64,000 bases of DNA from the NCBI GenBank assembly GCA_963841205.1, contig CAWJCH010000028.1:17166-81165 (forward strand), read 5' to 3'. The first letter of the stretch is position 1. Every line of letters starts with the position of its first letter. Source of the stretch: CAWAWP01 sp963841205 (GTDB taxonomy: Bacteria; Chloroflexota; Ktedonobacteria; Ktedonobacterales; JADMIN01). The notes below the pieces were generated by a model. The model worked only from the letters and a program-made list of their open reading frames with translations. It did not search any database and was not told where the DNA came from. Position numbers and translations under genes: made by a program. Shown here one piece after another: positions 1 through 8,140 of this stretch.

Positions 1-157
1 AGCGGCGAACAGTAGGCACGCGATGGCACGCGCGAGTAGGGCGCCGAGGAAGGCAGCAATGCGGCCATCTGGCTCTGCCCGCTCCGTTGCGCATAGTTGG
101 CTTATCCCAGCTGCAACTGGTTTTAGGAATCACACCCCGCCACAGTCTACACCATGT

Positions 158-187
158 CCCCGCGCCGGCACGGACGCCGGCGCGGGG
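158..187. repeat. Perfect GC-rich hairpin upstream of rep
   Basis: Two perfect 12-base arms (CCCCGCGCCGGC and its complement) enclose a 6-base loop. It lies about 140 bases upstream of the rep start. It could be a transcription terminator at the edge of the element or a cruciform origin or nick region for the Rep protein; there is no T-run beside it. The remaining bases of 1-324 show no supportable gene. Confidence 0.55.
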
Positions 188-324
188 ATGAAGGGCCGGG
201 TGGTGTAATCACGGCCCTGTTAAATGACGACGAAGAGCCGTCGGACCCTGACAGCAAGCATAGGGGTTCGGCGGCTCTGCTGTTTCTGCAAAAAGCCCAT
301 GAGGGCAAATCGATTGGAGTTTGC

Positions 325-1845
325 ATGGTGACGCGAACGAGACGAGTCCAGCCCCCATTGGATGCGGTACCGCAACTGGCGGGCTTCGACAACCTGACCT
401 ATTCCAGCCAAGCGCGCATCAGCCAAGCCATACGCGCCAAGTTGGACCAAGACAAGGAGATCGCCCAAGCGCTGGCCCATGAGGGCGCGACCTACTGCCC
501 CGAATGGCTGGGCGCGCACCTGCTCCCCAACGGCGGCAGGGGGTATAGCTTCATCGTCGAGACCGAAGACTTCACGGTCAAGGTCGCCGGAGAAAACATG
601 CTGACGTGGCCGGGGCTCTACGTCGAACTCCGGAGCTTCTTCCTCCACACCCACGAGGGCGGTGCCAGGGGCGCGGTGGAGGAATCGTTGGCCTGGATAC
701 GGGCGAAGTTGCTGCACGACCAGAAGGCGGGCGACGCGCGGGCGCTCTGCTCCTTCGAGACGGTCACCCCCTCCCGCTTCGATCTGCACATCGACTGGCA
801 AGGCGGCTTCGCCCCCACCTTCGACACTGGGGAGGTGGAACGCTTCATCAAGCCAAGGCGGGTGAAGTGGCATCCCTACTTCGAGGGCAATCGCTGCACC
901 GGCTACCGCTTCGGCTCCGACGCCATCCTGGCACGGCTCTACAACAAGACCGTCGAGCGCAAGACTCGCCAGGATGACGGCTATTTCGCCCTCCTGGCGG
1001 CTCGGAACCCCGCCGCTTTCGACCCCGATAAGAACGTCTGGCGGTTGGAATTCCAGGTGCGACGCGAAGGCATGCGCTCCTTTCGCCTCGCGCCGGAGTT
1101 GGATGCGAGCGAAGGCGACGATCTCGACCTCCAGGTCGCCGCCGAACTTTCGGCGGAGGAGTTGCCCCACCTAGCGACCTTCCCCAAACTCTTCGCCCAC
1201 GCGGACGCCTTCTTCCAACACCTCACTGCCCATTGGCTCCGGTTGACCACGCCGGGACGCGGCAAGGTGCGGTCGCGGTGGAAGACCAATCCGACCTGGG
1301 ACCTCCTGCGCGCGAGCTTCGCGCGGTTGGCTGACGCGCCGCCATTGGACGCCGAAGGGCGCGAACTGGTGCGGGCGTACCGCTACGAGGGCAGACAACG
1401 CCTCCTACGTCGCATGACGTTGGGCGTGGTCAAGGCGCTGGAAGTGCAGGACACCTCGGTCGCCTCCGCCTCCCTGCGCCAACTCGGCACACTCGCCGAC
1501 CTGATCGCCGCCAAGGAGGAGAAGCGCCTTAAGGCGCGCAAGGCGGCGGCAGAGGAGTGCGAAGGCACAGTCCCACAGTGGGTCGAGGTGGGCATGGGGG
1601 CGTCGGTCGAGCACCCAGAGAAGGTCAAGCACCTCGTGCAGATGCTGTTGGGCATCTTCGCCGCGCACGGCGTCTTGGCGCTCGGCGACAAGCCTGTCAT
1701 GAGCGTCGGCGACCTCCTCACGCAGCACCTCGAACTCTTGGAAGCCGAAGCTGAGGACAAAGGCGGCGTCGGGCGGGTGCTCGCCGAGCACTATGCCAAG
1801 GTCTACAAGGTCGCGCTGCCGCTCGAAAACACGCTCTCTGCCTGA
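325..1845 (+). CDS. Replication initiation factor, Rep_trans-like (integrative element Rep)
   Basis: Predicted rolling-circle type initiator that would nick element DNA and start its replication. A long open frame begins at 154, but ATG 325 has a GGAG five bases upstream and gives a 506-residue protein typical of the family. The central region has the family-like series RFDLHIDWQG, then GYRFGSD followed by LARLYNKTVE (Tyr candidate nucleophile), then VWRLEFQVRREGMR. The C-terminal third is charged and helical. It is followed by a small HTH protein and a tyrosine integrase in the same direction, the usual Rep-Xis-Int module of actinobacterial/Chloroflexota integrative elements. The partial gene at the right edge of the window matches its C-terminal half. 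Family assignment is by motif pattern only. Confidence 0.72.
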   Translation: MVTRTRRVQPPLDAVPQLAGFDNLTYSSQARISQAIRAKLDQDKEIAQALAHEGATYCPEWLGAHLLPNGGRGYSFIVETEDFTVKVAGENMLTWPGLYVELRSFFLHTHEGGARGAVEESLAWIRAKLLHDQKAGDARALCSFETVTPSRFDLHIDWQGGFAPTFDTGEVERFIKPRRVKWHPYFEGNRCTGYRFGSDAILARLYNKTVERKTRQDDGYFALLAARNPAAFDPDKNVWRLEFQVRREGMRSFRLAPELDASEGDDLDLQVAAELSAEELPHLATFPKLFAHADAFFQHLTAHWLRLTTPGRGKVRSRWKTNPTWDLLRASFARLADAPPLDAEGRELVRAYRYEGRQRLLRRMTLGVVKALEVQDTSVASASLRQLGTLADLIAAKEEKRLKARKAAAEECEGTVPQWVEVGMGASVEHPEKVKHLVQMLLGIFAAHGVLALGDKPVMSVGDLLTQHLELLEAEAEDKGGVGRVLAEHYAKVYKVALPLENTLSA

Positions 1846-1875
1846 GTCATCCGGCACGAACCAAAGGGGAGAACC

Positions 1876-2088
1876 ATGCTTGAAGGAATGTCGCAAGAGA
1901 AGGCTCCGGTGCCTGACTCACGGCTTCTCTTGAACGTCGAGGAGGCTGCCCAGCTGCTCAGCCTCGGTCGCAACACGCTTTATTCACTCATGCTAAGCGG
2001 GCAAATTGCCAGTCTCAAAATCGGGCGTCTTCGACGGGTGCCGGTGTCCGCGTTGAAGGAGTTCGTACGCCATCAGACGGCCGCATAG
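1876..2088 (+). CDS. Excisionase-like MerR/AlpA-type HTH protein
   Basis: Seventy residues. The pattern LLNVEEAAQLLSLGRNTLYSL followed by GQIASLKIGRLRRVPVSAL is the winged-helix DNA-binding domain (helix_turn_helix_17 type) of small excisionases. A start at M5 (MSQEK) is also possible. It sits 30 bases after rep and 10 bases before the integrase, with AGGAGG just before the integrase start, so the three genes probably form one transcript. Its likely role is to direct the integrase toward excision, as is usual for this neighbourhood. A related protein occupies the same place in the right-hand module (63226-63456). Confidence 0.8.
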   Translation: MLEGMSQEKAPVPDSRLLLNVEEAAQLLSLGRNTLYSLMLSGQIASLKIGRLRRVPVSALKEFVRHQTAA

Positions 2089-2098
2089 GAGGTGAACA

Positions 2099-3298
2099 AT
2101 GCCACGTCGCGGGAACAATGAAGGCTCAATCAGAAAGCGCGCAGACGGCCGTTGGGAGGCGCTCATAAGCCTTCCCAATGGCTCGCGGAAAAGCTTTTAC
2201 GGCAGGACACGCCAGGCAGTTCAGCGCAAACTGGCCCAAGCGCAGAGAGACGTCGCGAGTGGCCTACCCATCGTCGGCGATCGGCAGACAATGGAGCAAT
2301 ACTTGCGCTCATGGCTTGAGACCGCCAAGCATCATCTCAAACCATCGGGCTATCGACGATATGACACGAATCTCAAATGCCACATTCTGCCCGCTCTGGG
2401 CAAGGTTCCATTGTCGAAGCTGACCGCACAGCAAGTGCAGACGTTCTACATCTCAAAGTTGAGTGCAGGCTATTCCCTGTCATCGGTCGCCAATATACAC
2501 ACGGTGCTTCATGTGGCGCTGGATGAGGCCGTGCGCATGGGTCTCGTCCAGCGGAATGTGACGGACTTGGTCCATAAGCCGTCGAGACGCCGCACCAAGA
2601 CGGTAGCGCTCACCGAGGAACAAGCGCAGGCATTTCTGCACGCGGCACGTGGCGATCGGCTCGAAGCTCTCTATGTGCTCGCGGTTACCACAGGTATGCG
2701 CGTCGGAGAGCTGCTGGGACTCTGTTGGAGTGATGTTGATCTCGATAAAGCCGTGGCACTCGTAACTCAGTCGCTACAGGAAAGCGCGGCGGGATCCGGG
2801 ACTTTCATCCTTGGACAGCCCAAAACCTCACACTCTCGGCGACGGATCATGCTGTCACAGACAGCCGTACAATCTCTGCTCGCTCATCGCGAGCGTCAAG
2901 GCGAAGAGCGTCGTCGCTGTGCAGACCTATGGGATAGTCGCTATCACTTGGTGTTTCCTAACACCCTGGGACGGCCAATGCACCCGTCTCACCTGCGCGA
3001 AAGGGAGTTTCATCCGCTTCTACTGCGTGCAGGCCTTCCCCACATCCGCTTTCACGACCTGCGCCATACAGCCGCGACATTGCTCCTTCGTCGTGGTGTG
3101 AACCCAAAAATCGTCAGTGAGATGTTGGGGCATGCCAATATCGGCATTACGCTGGACGTGTATTCGCATGTGACGCCCGATATGCAGGAGGCAGCCGCGC
3201 GGACTATGGATGAGGTATTAGCGGAGGGACACGACAAGCCGACCCCTGATGATGAAGGGAAGCCGAACCCTGGGGCAACTGGCCACAACTCGCCGTAG
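2099..3298 (+). CDS. int: Tyrosine recombinase / site-specific integrase
   Basis: A 399-residue phage-type integrase. The N-terminal arm-binding domain (NNEGSIRKRADGRW, about residues 5-60) is followed by a SAM-like core-binding domain (about 65-165) and the catalytic domain. Catalytic signatures visible are TGMRVGELLGL (first Arg), HDLRHTAATLLL (His-x-x-Arg) and LGHANIGITLDVYSHV (His and nucleophilic Tyr). AGGAGG precedes the ATG. It is intact. Two direct repeats that look like arm-type sites follow at 3346-3369, so the attachment site is probably just beyond, at the 3' end of the FKBP gene. Confidence 0.93.
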   Translation: MPRRGNNEGSIRKRADGRWEALISLPNGSRKSFYGRTRQAVQRKLAQAQRDVASGLPIVGDRQTMEQYLRSWLETAKHHLKPSGYRRYDTNLKCHILPALGKVPLSKLTAQQVQTFYISKLSAGYSLSSVANIHTVLHVALDEAVRMGLVQRNVTDLVHKPSRRRTKTVALTEEQAQAFLHAARGDRLEALYVLAVTTGMRVGELLGLCWSDVDLDKAVALVTQSLQESAAGSGTFILGQPKTSHSRRRIMLSQTAVQSLLAHRERQGEERRRCADLWDSRYHLVFPNTLGRPMHPSHLREREFHPLLLRAGLPHIRFHDLRHTAATLLLRRGVNPKIVSEMLGHANIGITLDVYSHVTPDMQEAAARTMDEVLAEGHDKPTPDDEGKPNPGATGHNSP

Positions 3299-3345
3299 CT
3301 CGGGTCTCTGTAGGAAATGGGGAGGCCATAGTGATATGCCTCTCC

Positions 3346-3369
3346 AATTGTGGTCAGAACTGTGGTCAA
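3346..3369. promoter_or_regulatory. Paired direct repeats after int (candidate arm-type att sites)
   Basis: TGTGGTCA occurs twice 12 bases apart, each preceded by AA(T/C). The block reads AATTGTGGTCAG then AACTGTGGTCAA. The right-hand module has a matching pair (60611-60634, read on the minus strand) at the same place just after its integrase. Shared position and sequence suggest integrase or excisionase binding sites flanking the attachment core. Confidence 0.55.
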
Positions 3370-3378
3370 TAGCAGCTG

Positions 3379-3818
3379 TTAGCGTACTCCAAGCAATTCG
3401 ACGTCGAAGACGAGCGTCGCATTTGGGGGGATTACAGGGGGGTATCCACGAGCACCGTAGCCCATCGCGGACGGGATAATAAGCCGTCTCTTGCCCCCCA
3501 CACGCATGCCTGCTACGCCTTCAACCCATCCATCTATAACACTTCCTCGGCTTAAAGAGAATTCGAGTGGCTGACCGTGGTCGCGCGAGCTATCGAACTT
3601 CGTGCCGTCGGTGAGCCAGCCGGTGTAGTGCACCGACACGCGCTGGCCCGACCGCGCCTCCGGCCCGCCACCTTCAACCGCGTCGATAAACTGGAGGCCG
3701 TTCGGCAACGACCGCGTCTGCCCATTCAATTGCGGCGGCCCGCCCTGGTGATCTGCCAAAGGGTACGTCCTTCCTGTGCTGGAATTGCAGAGGTCCAGAT
3801 GACGCGGGAGTTCCTTGT
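3379..3818 (-). pseudogene. FKBP-type peptidyl-prolyl isomerase, 5' end lost at IS junction
   Basis: The frame ending at 3379 encodes a complete FKBP fold: SGQRVSVHYTGWLTDGTKFDSS, LEFSLSRGSVIDGWVEGVAGM, GGKRRLIIPSAMGYG and FDVELLGVR. The upstream coding runs straight into the right end of a TnpB element at 3819, so the original start (and any signal peptide) is missing. A TTG about nine bases after AGGAAGG could allow a shorter product, but this is uncertain. On the other side the stop codon lies ten bases from the integrase-side repeats, so the 3' end of this gene may be the integration target of the left element. Confidence 0.75.
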
Positions 3819-5113
3819 TTGACACTCCCCACGGCTGAAGTCGGGGGATGCTCAGTTCACCACGGCGGCCACCGCCACCGCTCCCTGACGGGCCTGCCCG
3901 GCCCGTTGCATAGTCCTGGCCGCGTTCGCGTCGCGGTCCAGCACCAGCCCACAGGACGGACAGCAATGGGTACGCACGCTCAGGCTCTTGGGCACGCGCG
4001 CCCCACAGCCGCTGCAGTCCTGCGAGGTATATGCAGGTGGCACGGCGACAACCCGACGCCCGGCGCATGCTGCCTTGGCTTCGAGGATGGAACGGAACTG
4101 CGCCCAGCCTGCATCACTGATGCTCTTGGCGAGGTGACGGTTCCGCAGCATGTTGGCGACCCGCAAGTCTTCGAGATGGATGGTGTCGTAGTCTCGCAAG
4201 AGAGTCAGCGCGGTCTTGTGGTGGATGTCGGCGCGTTGCCGTTGCACCGTTTGATGCGCCCGCTGGAGGTGGCCCACTGCCTTGCGACGACGATGGCTCC
4301 CCTTCTTGCGGCGGCTCACCCGCCGTTGCGCCTTCGCCAACGCCTTCTCGCCTCGGCGATAGTGACGTGGATTCTCTACCGCTTCACCCTCGGCGGTGAT
4401 GAGGAACACCTTCAAACGGACGTCGATGCCCGTCTCACGCCCAGTAGACGGCAAAGGCCGCGCAGGCACGTCGGCGCACGAGATGATGGCATACCAGCCA
4501 TCCGCCTCGCGCGAGATGGTGACGGTCTTGGGTGTGCCCACCAATGGGCGGCTCCAACGCACCGCCAGGCGGCCGATCTTCGACAGCACGAGGCAGCCGT
4601 TCTCCAGCCGCGCGCTCCCATGCTCGCCCACCTGCGGATAGGTAATCGAGTGGTAGCGGTTGCGCCCCTGGAAGCGTGGGTAGCCCGCCGTCTCGCCCGC
4701 CTGCACGCGGTGAAAGAACGCCTGATAGGCGCGTTCGACGCGCAACACCACGTCCTGCAAGACCTGACTGTTGACCTCGGCGTACTCGGGCAGTGGCCTC
4801 CTTGATGCCGGGCAGTTCGGCCTTCTGTTGGTAGTAGTGCACCGAGACGCCACGCAGACGCCACGCTTCCCGACGCTCGCCGATGGCGGCGTTGTAGAGG
4901 TGGCGGCAGAGCATCAGGGTACGGTCAAGCTGGCGCGCTTGTTCGGGCGCTGGCTTGAGTTTGTACTTGTAGCTCTTGCGCGTCGCCTCTTCTTCCATCT
5001 CCACCTATTCTGCCCGATAGACACGAAAACGGCAACCATCGGACGTCCGTGGCCCTAGCGGGCCACCCGGCCTTCATCCCCATGGGTAAACCGAGGGGGC
5101 CTCAGCCGGACAC
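3819..5113 (-). mobile_element. IS200/IS605-type TnpB-only element A
   Basis: The right end (minus strand) has a subterminal hairpin CCCCCGACTTCAGCCGTGGGG followed by AGTGTCAA, the end shared by the other TnpB elements here. The left end, with GGCTGAGGCCCCC and a second hairpin near 5075-5110, resembles element D; its exact outer base was not fixed. Only tnpB is present; there is no TnpA. Confidence 0.75.
3852..5004 (-). pseudogene. tnpB: tnpB (IS605 OrfB family), one frameshift
   Basis: RNA-guided RuvC-like nuclease of the IS200/IS605 family. The N-terminal frame (SYKYKLKPAPEQARQLD) runs from 5004. It shifts by one base near 4794, between PGIKEA and LPEYAEVNSQVLQD, and continues to 3852. 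The catalytic acidic residues are still visible: GIDVRLKVFL (Asp), HLEDLRVANM (Glu), DRDANAARTM (Asp). The zinc-ribbon Cys pairs CSGCG and CPSCG are also present. Single-base damage with a preserved active site suggests recent inactivation or a sequencing indel. Confidence 0.85.
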
Positions 5114-5307
5114 CCACTAGAGAGTATAAAGGGTGTCGACCATCCACGCCGGAGCGAGCGCGTGGCGAGCGCGTGGCGCAAGCGGGGCGCGGAGGTTTGA
5201 ATCGCAGCGCCTGGTATGCTATGCTAGCCGCCGTCGAACACAAGGCAGCGCCGTGGGCACAGCGTGGCCATATCTGGTAGGGGGCGTTGGGCGAGGGGAG
5301 GCGCGGG

Positions 5308-7317
5308 ATGGTCTTGAACTGGGGTCGCCAGCCGGCGACGGATCGCGACCTGGATCGTCGCACCCGCCAATTCCACGAGATCGTGCGGCTCGGCACCAGC
5401 TTGCGCGCCGATATCGGCCTGGAGCACACCCTCGCCCAGATCGTCGAATCCATCCGCGGCACGCTGGGCTTTCAGGTGGCCGTGCTCAACCTGATCCAGC
5501 CGGAGAGCGATTACCTGCTGGTCGTGGCCTCCGCCGGCCTCGCGGAGGCCGATCAGCAGCGCCTCGCCCAGAATCCCCCACGGAAAGATCGCATCCTGGC
5601 CGTGATGCGGCCCGAGTTCTGCCGGAGCCGCTCGTACTTCATCAGCCACGAATACCAGCACCTGCTGGAGGGCGTGCCGGGCGTCACGCTCTACTCGGCA
5701 CAACCACCCTCCTCGCCGCGCGGTTCGGGCGCCTGGCATCCCGACGACGTCCTGCTCGTGCCGGTGAGCAGCCCGCGTGACGGCGAGCTGGTCGGTATCC
5801 TCTCGCTCGACCAACCCGACGACGGCAAGGTGCCCACGCTCCAGACCATCGAGATGATCGAGTTGTTCGCCAGCCAAGCCGCGCTCGCCATCGAGACCTC
5901 ACGGCTCTTCGAGGAGCGCGATCGCGAGCGCGCCGCCCGCGACGACCAGTTGATGAAGTTGCTGCTCATCCTCGAACAAGTGCGCCTCAAGCGTCTCGAC
6001 CTGCGCCTCACGCTCGACGACGAGATGCTCGCCCCGATCGCGCGGGCGCTCAACGCCATCCTCGACGCCGTCTCCACCGTGCTCGACGAGACACGCTCCG
6101 CCAGCGCCGTCGTCAACGGCACCGCTGCGGACATGCGCGAGACCGCCGTCTACCTCGCCTCGGACGCGCAGCAGCAGGCGACGACCATCGTCGAGGCCTC
6201 GCAGGGCATCGAGATCACCGCCGCCAGCGTGCGCCGCATCGCCGACATCGCGCGCGACGCCTCCGACGCGGCAGCGGATGCGCTCGAGGTCTCGCAGAGC
6301 GGGCTAGGTCACGCCGAGCGCGCGGTGGAGGGGATGGGCGTCGCGCGCGAGATCGCCCTGCAATCGCTGAAGAAGATGAAGCGCCTCAGCGACAGCAGTC
6401 AGGAGATCGGCGAGATCGTGCAGCTCGTCTCCGACATCGCCACCAAGACGAACCTGCTGGCGCTCAATGCCTCCATCGAGGCGGCACGCGCCTCGGACGG
6501 CGGCAGGGGGTTCGCCATCGTCGCGCAGGAAATTCGCAACCTCGCCACGAGCACGGCTGAAGCGGCGAAACAGATCAACAATCGCATCCGCGACATCCAA
6601 CAAGAGACCAGCGGCGCCGTCGGCACCATCGAGCATGGCGTTGAGGAGATCGTCCGCCAGTCGGACGCCGTGCAGCAAGCCGCCTCGACGCTGCACCACG
6701 TGGACGTCGTGATCCAGGCCATCGCGGACTCGGTGGGCCGCATGAGCACGACGGCCACGCAGCAGGCCGACGCGGCGGATCTGCTCTCCTACTCGATGGC
6801 CAGCGCCGCCCAGATCAGCACGCGCACGCGCGACCGCATGGACCAGATGCGCGAGGCGATGGATCGCTTCGTCGATCTCGCCCAATCGCTCTTGCAGTCC
6901 GTCACCGCCTACCGCACCGCGCGCCCCCAGCCCTCCGGTTGGAGCCTGCAGCCCTACGGCGCGCCGACACATCCGCTCGGCCTCTACGACGCGGCCACCG
7001 AGCCGATCTCCGCCCTACCTTCCACGATGTCCTCAACGCCGAACATGTCTACGCCAAATCTATCCACACCGAACGCGCCGCGCGGTGAAGGCAGCGGTCC
7101 GCTTGGCCGCCTACGGCCGCCCGCCTTCGAGGCGACCGCCTCCGCGACCGAGATGCCCGAGGGCCTGCCCGAGCGGCGGCAACCGTCGTCGGACGATCTC
7201 GGCCACCATCGCACGGCCGATCCCGCAGCGTCGCAACCCACACTGCCGCCCCTCTACGATCCCGCCTCGGCCGAGCCCGTCGGTGAGCACTCAGAGAATC
7301 AGGATCGTTGGCGGTGA
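5308..7317 (+). CDS. GAF-domain methyl-accepting chemotaxis-like signalling protein
   Basis: About 669 residues and soluble: no signal peptide or membrane segment. A GAF sensor domain (about residues 15-200, ending ELFASQAALAIETSRLFEER) is joined by a coiled linker to an MCP signalling domain. The hairpin tip reads LVSDIATKTNLLALNASIEAARA, then GRGFAIVAQEIRNLA, the classic CheA/CheW contact region. The last ~130 residues are low-complexity (Ser/Thr/Pro, with three NxSTPN-like repeats). GAGGGGAGG lies six bases before ATG 5308; an in-frame TTG at 5287 is less likely. No che genes are nearby, so it may signal through a distant cluster. Confidence 0.9.
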   Translation: MVLNWGRQPATDRDLDRRTRQFHEIVRLGTSLRADIGLEHTLAQIVESIRGTLGFQVAVLNLIQPESDYLLVVASAGLAEADQQRLAQNPPRKDRILAVMRPEFCRSRSYFISHEYQHLLEGVPGVTLYSAQPPSSPRGSGAWHPDDVLLVPVSSPRDGELVGILSLDQPDDGKVPTLQTIEMIELFASQAALAIETSRLFEERDRERAARDDQLMKLLLILEQVRLKRLDLRLTLDDEMLAPIARALNAILDAVSTVLDETRSASAVVNGTAADMRETAVYLASDAQQQATTIVEASQGIEITAASVRRIADIARDASDAAADALEVSQSGLGHAERAVEGMGVAREIALQSLKKMKRLSDSSQEIGEIVQLVSDIATKTNLLALNASIEAARASDGGRGFAIVAQEIRNLATSTAEAAKQINNRIRDIQQETSGAVGTIEHGVEEIVRQSDAVQQAASTLHHVDVVIQAIADSVGRMSTTATQQADAADLLSYSMASAAQISTRTRDRMDQMREAMDRFVDLAQSLLQSVTAYRTARPQPSGWSLQPYGAPTHPLGLYDAATEPISALPSTMSSTPNMSTPNLSTPNAPRGEGSGPLGRLRPPAFEATASATEMPEGLPERRQPSSDDLGHHRTADPAASQPTLPPLYDPASAEPVGEHSENQDRWR

Positions 7318-7365
7318 GCGGCGAACGTGTGGACCGCGAGGCGGAACGCACAGGCTGCTCATGCG

Positions 7366-7614
7366 CTATGCCCCCAGCATGCCGGCGTGCTGGGCCGTTA
7401 CGAGTGCGTCCGAGTCGAGTAGCCGCGTGCCCAACAGCTCCGCGTCTGTGGCGCTGAGGACGGCGGCGAGCCGCCGAAACGCGTACGGTTGGGGGTCTTC
7501 CTTACCCTGTTCGAGGTGGGTAATGGTGTCCCGGCGCAGGCCGGTCATCTCCGCCAATTGACTGATGCTGAGTCCACTGCGCTGCCGAACTTGACGCAAG
7601 CCACGTAGTCGCAT
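7366..7614 (-). CDS. XRE-family HTH transcriptional regulator (small)
   Basis: 82 residues from ATG 7614, preceded by GAGGGACGGT. The helix-turn-helix is clear: VRQRSGLSISQLAEMTGLRRDTITHLEQG, then AYAFRRLAAVL-like helices. The frame extends upstream to 7749, but that part looks non-coding. A near-perfect 24-base palindrome lies 28 bases upstream (7642-7665) and is a good candidate for its own operator. The target genes are unknown; the neighbour upstream is a mobile element. Confidence 0.83.
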   Translation of the reverse strand: MRLRGLRQVRQRSGLSISQLAEMTGLRRDTITHLEQGKEDPQPYAFRRLAAVLSATDAELLGTRLLDSDALVTAQHAGMLGA

Positions 7615-7641
7615 ACCGTCCCTCCACGCTGAGGCACGAGT

Positions 7642-7665
7642 GGCGCTGGCAACGTTGCCAACGCC
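7642..7665. promoter_or_regulatory. 24-bp palindrome, candidate XRE operator
   Basis: GGCGCTGGCAAC is followed directly by GTTGCCAACGCC, an inverted repeat with one mismatch pair, centred about 40 bases upstream of the XRE start. Position and symmetry fit autoregulation by the dimeric HTH protein. Confidence 0.55.
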
Positions 7666-7839
7666 GAGGTAACGATGCTCGCCCGAAACGCCCCGCCTGC
7701 TCGCCGCATCAGCGCATGCGAGCCGCGAGAGAACAGTTCCGCATGCCACATGTACGCACGCGGTATGCCGGGAGTTTCGTCGCCCGAACGGGTCGTCGCC
7801 GTGCGACCCGACCCCCGTCTCCCGACGCCATCATAACAG

Positions 7840-8064
7840 TTGACCACTCCCCATGCCTATCCCCATGCCTAAAGGCGGGGGATTCCTGGGCCGAACACTG
7901 CCGCACAGGCAAGCCCGTTTGGTCTTACACGTTCGTTGGCGACGTGGTGATTGCCGCCGCTCCACAGGCGTAAATTTCCGCAGGCCCTGCGGTATGCAGG
8001 CAGTATAGCATACGAAAGGAGGCGGCGCTTCCTTCCCAGGCATAAATGCCAGGCTCTCCGCGCC
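7840..8064 (-). mobile_element. ORF-less IS200/IS605-like mini-element with HEARO-like RNA core (copy 1)
   Basis: 225 bases sharing scattered conserved blocks with 62703-62945. On the minus strand the 5' end is GGCGCGGAGAGC, a hairpin closed by GGAAGCGCC, then CCGCAGGGCCTGCGG, and the 3' end has CCCCCGCCTTTAGGCATGGGG and AGTGGTCAA. The last block is the same kind of right end as the TnpB elements. No open frame is present. The 5' hairpin keeps its pairing with different bases in the two copies. Resemblance to IscB-associated omegaRNA (HEARO) is from memory and needs a covariance search. Confidence 0.62.
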
Positions 8065-8140
8065 GCATATGCGATGAGGCGGCCACGGGTAAAGCGAATC
8101 CAGAGAACAACACCCTGGCGCCGGTCTGCCTGGGCCCTCC

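Noticed and set aside
154..324. N-terminal extension of Rep from ATG 154
   Set aside because: It encodes a hairpin region and non-protein-like residues; ATG 325 has a proper ribosome site.
4790..4800. Programmed frameshift in tnpB A
   Set aside because: No slippery heptamer or downstream pseudoknot seen, and the other broken tnpB copies slip at different places.
5190..5225. GGTTTGAATC-like string suggesting a tRNA T-loop
   Set aside because: No acceptor, D or anticodon stems can be built around it; the surrounding GAGCGCGTGGC direct repeats explain the look.
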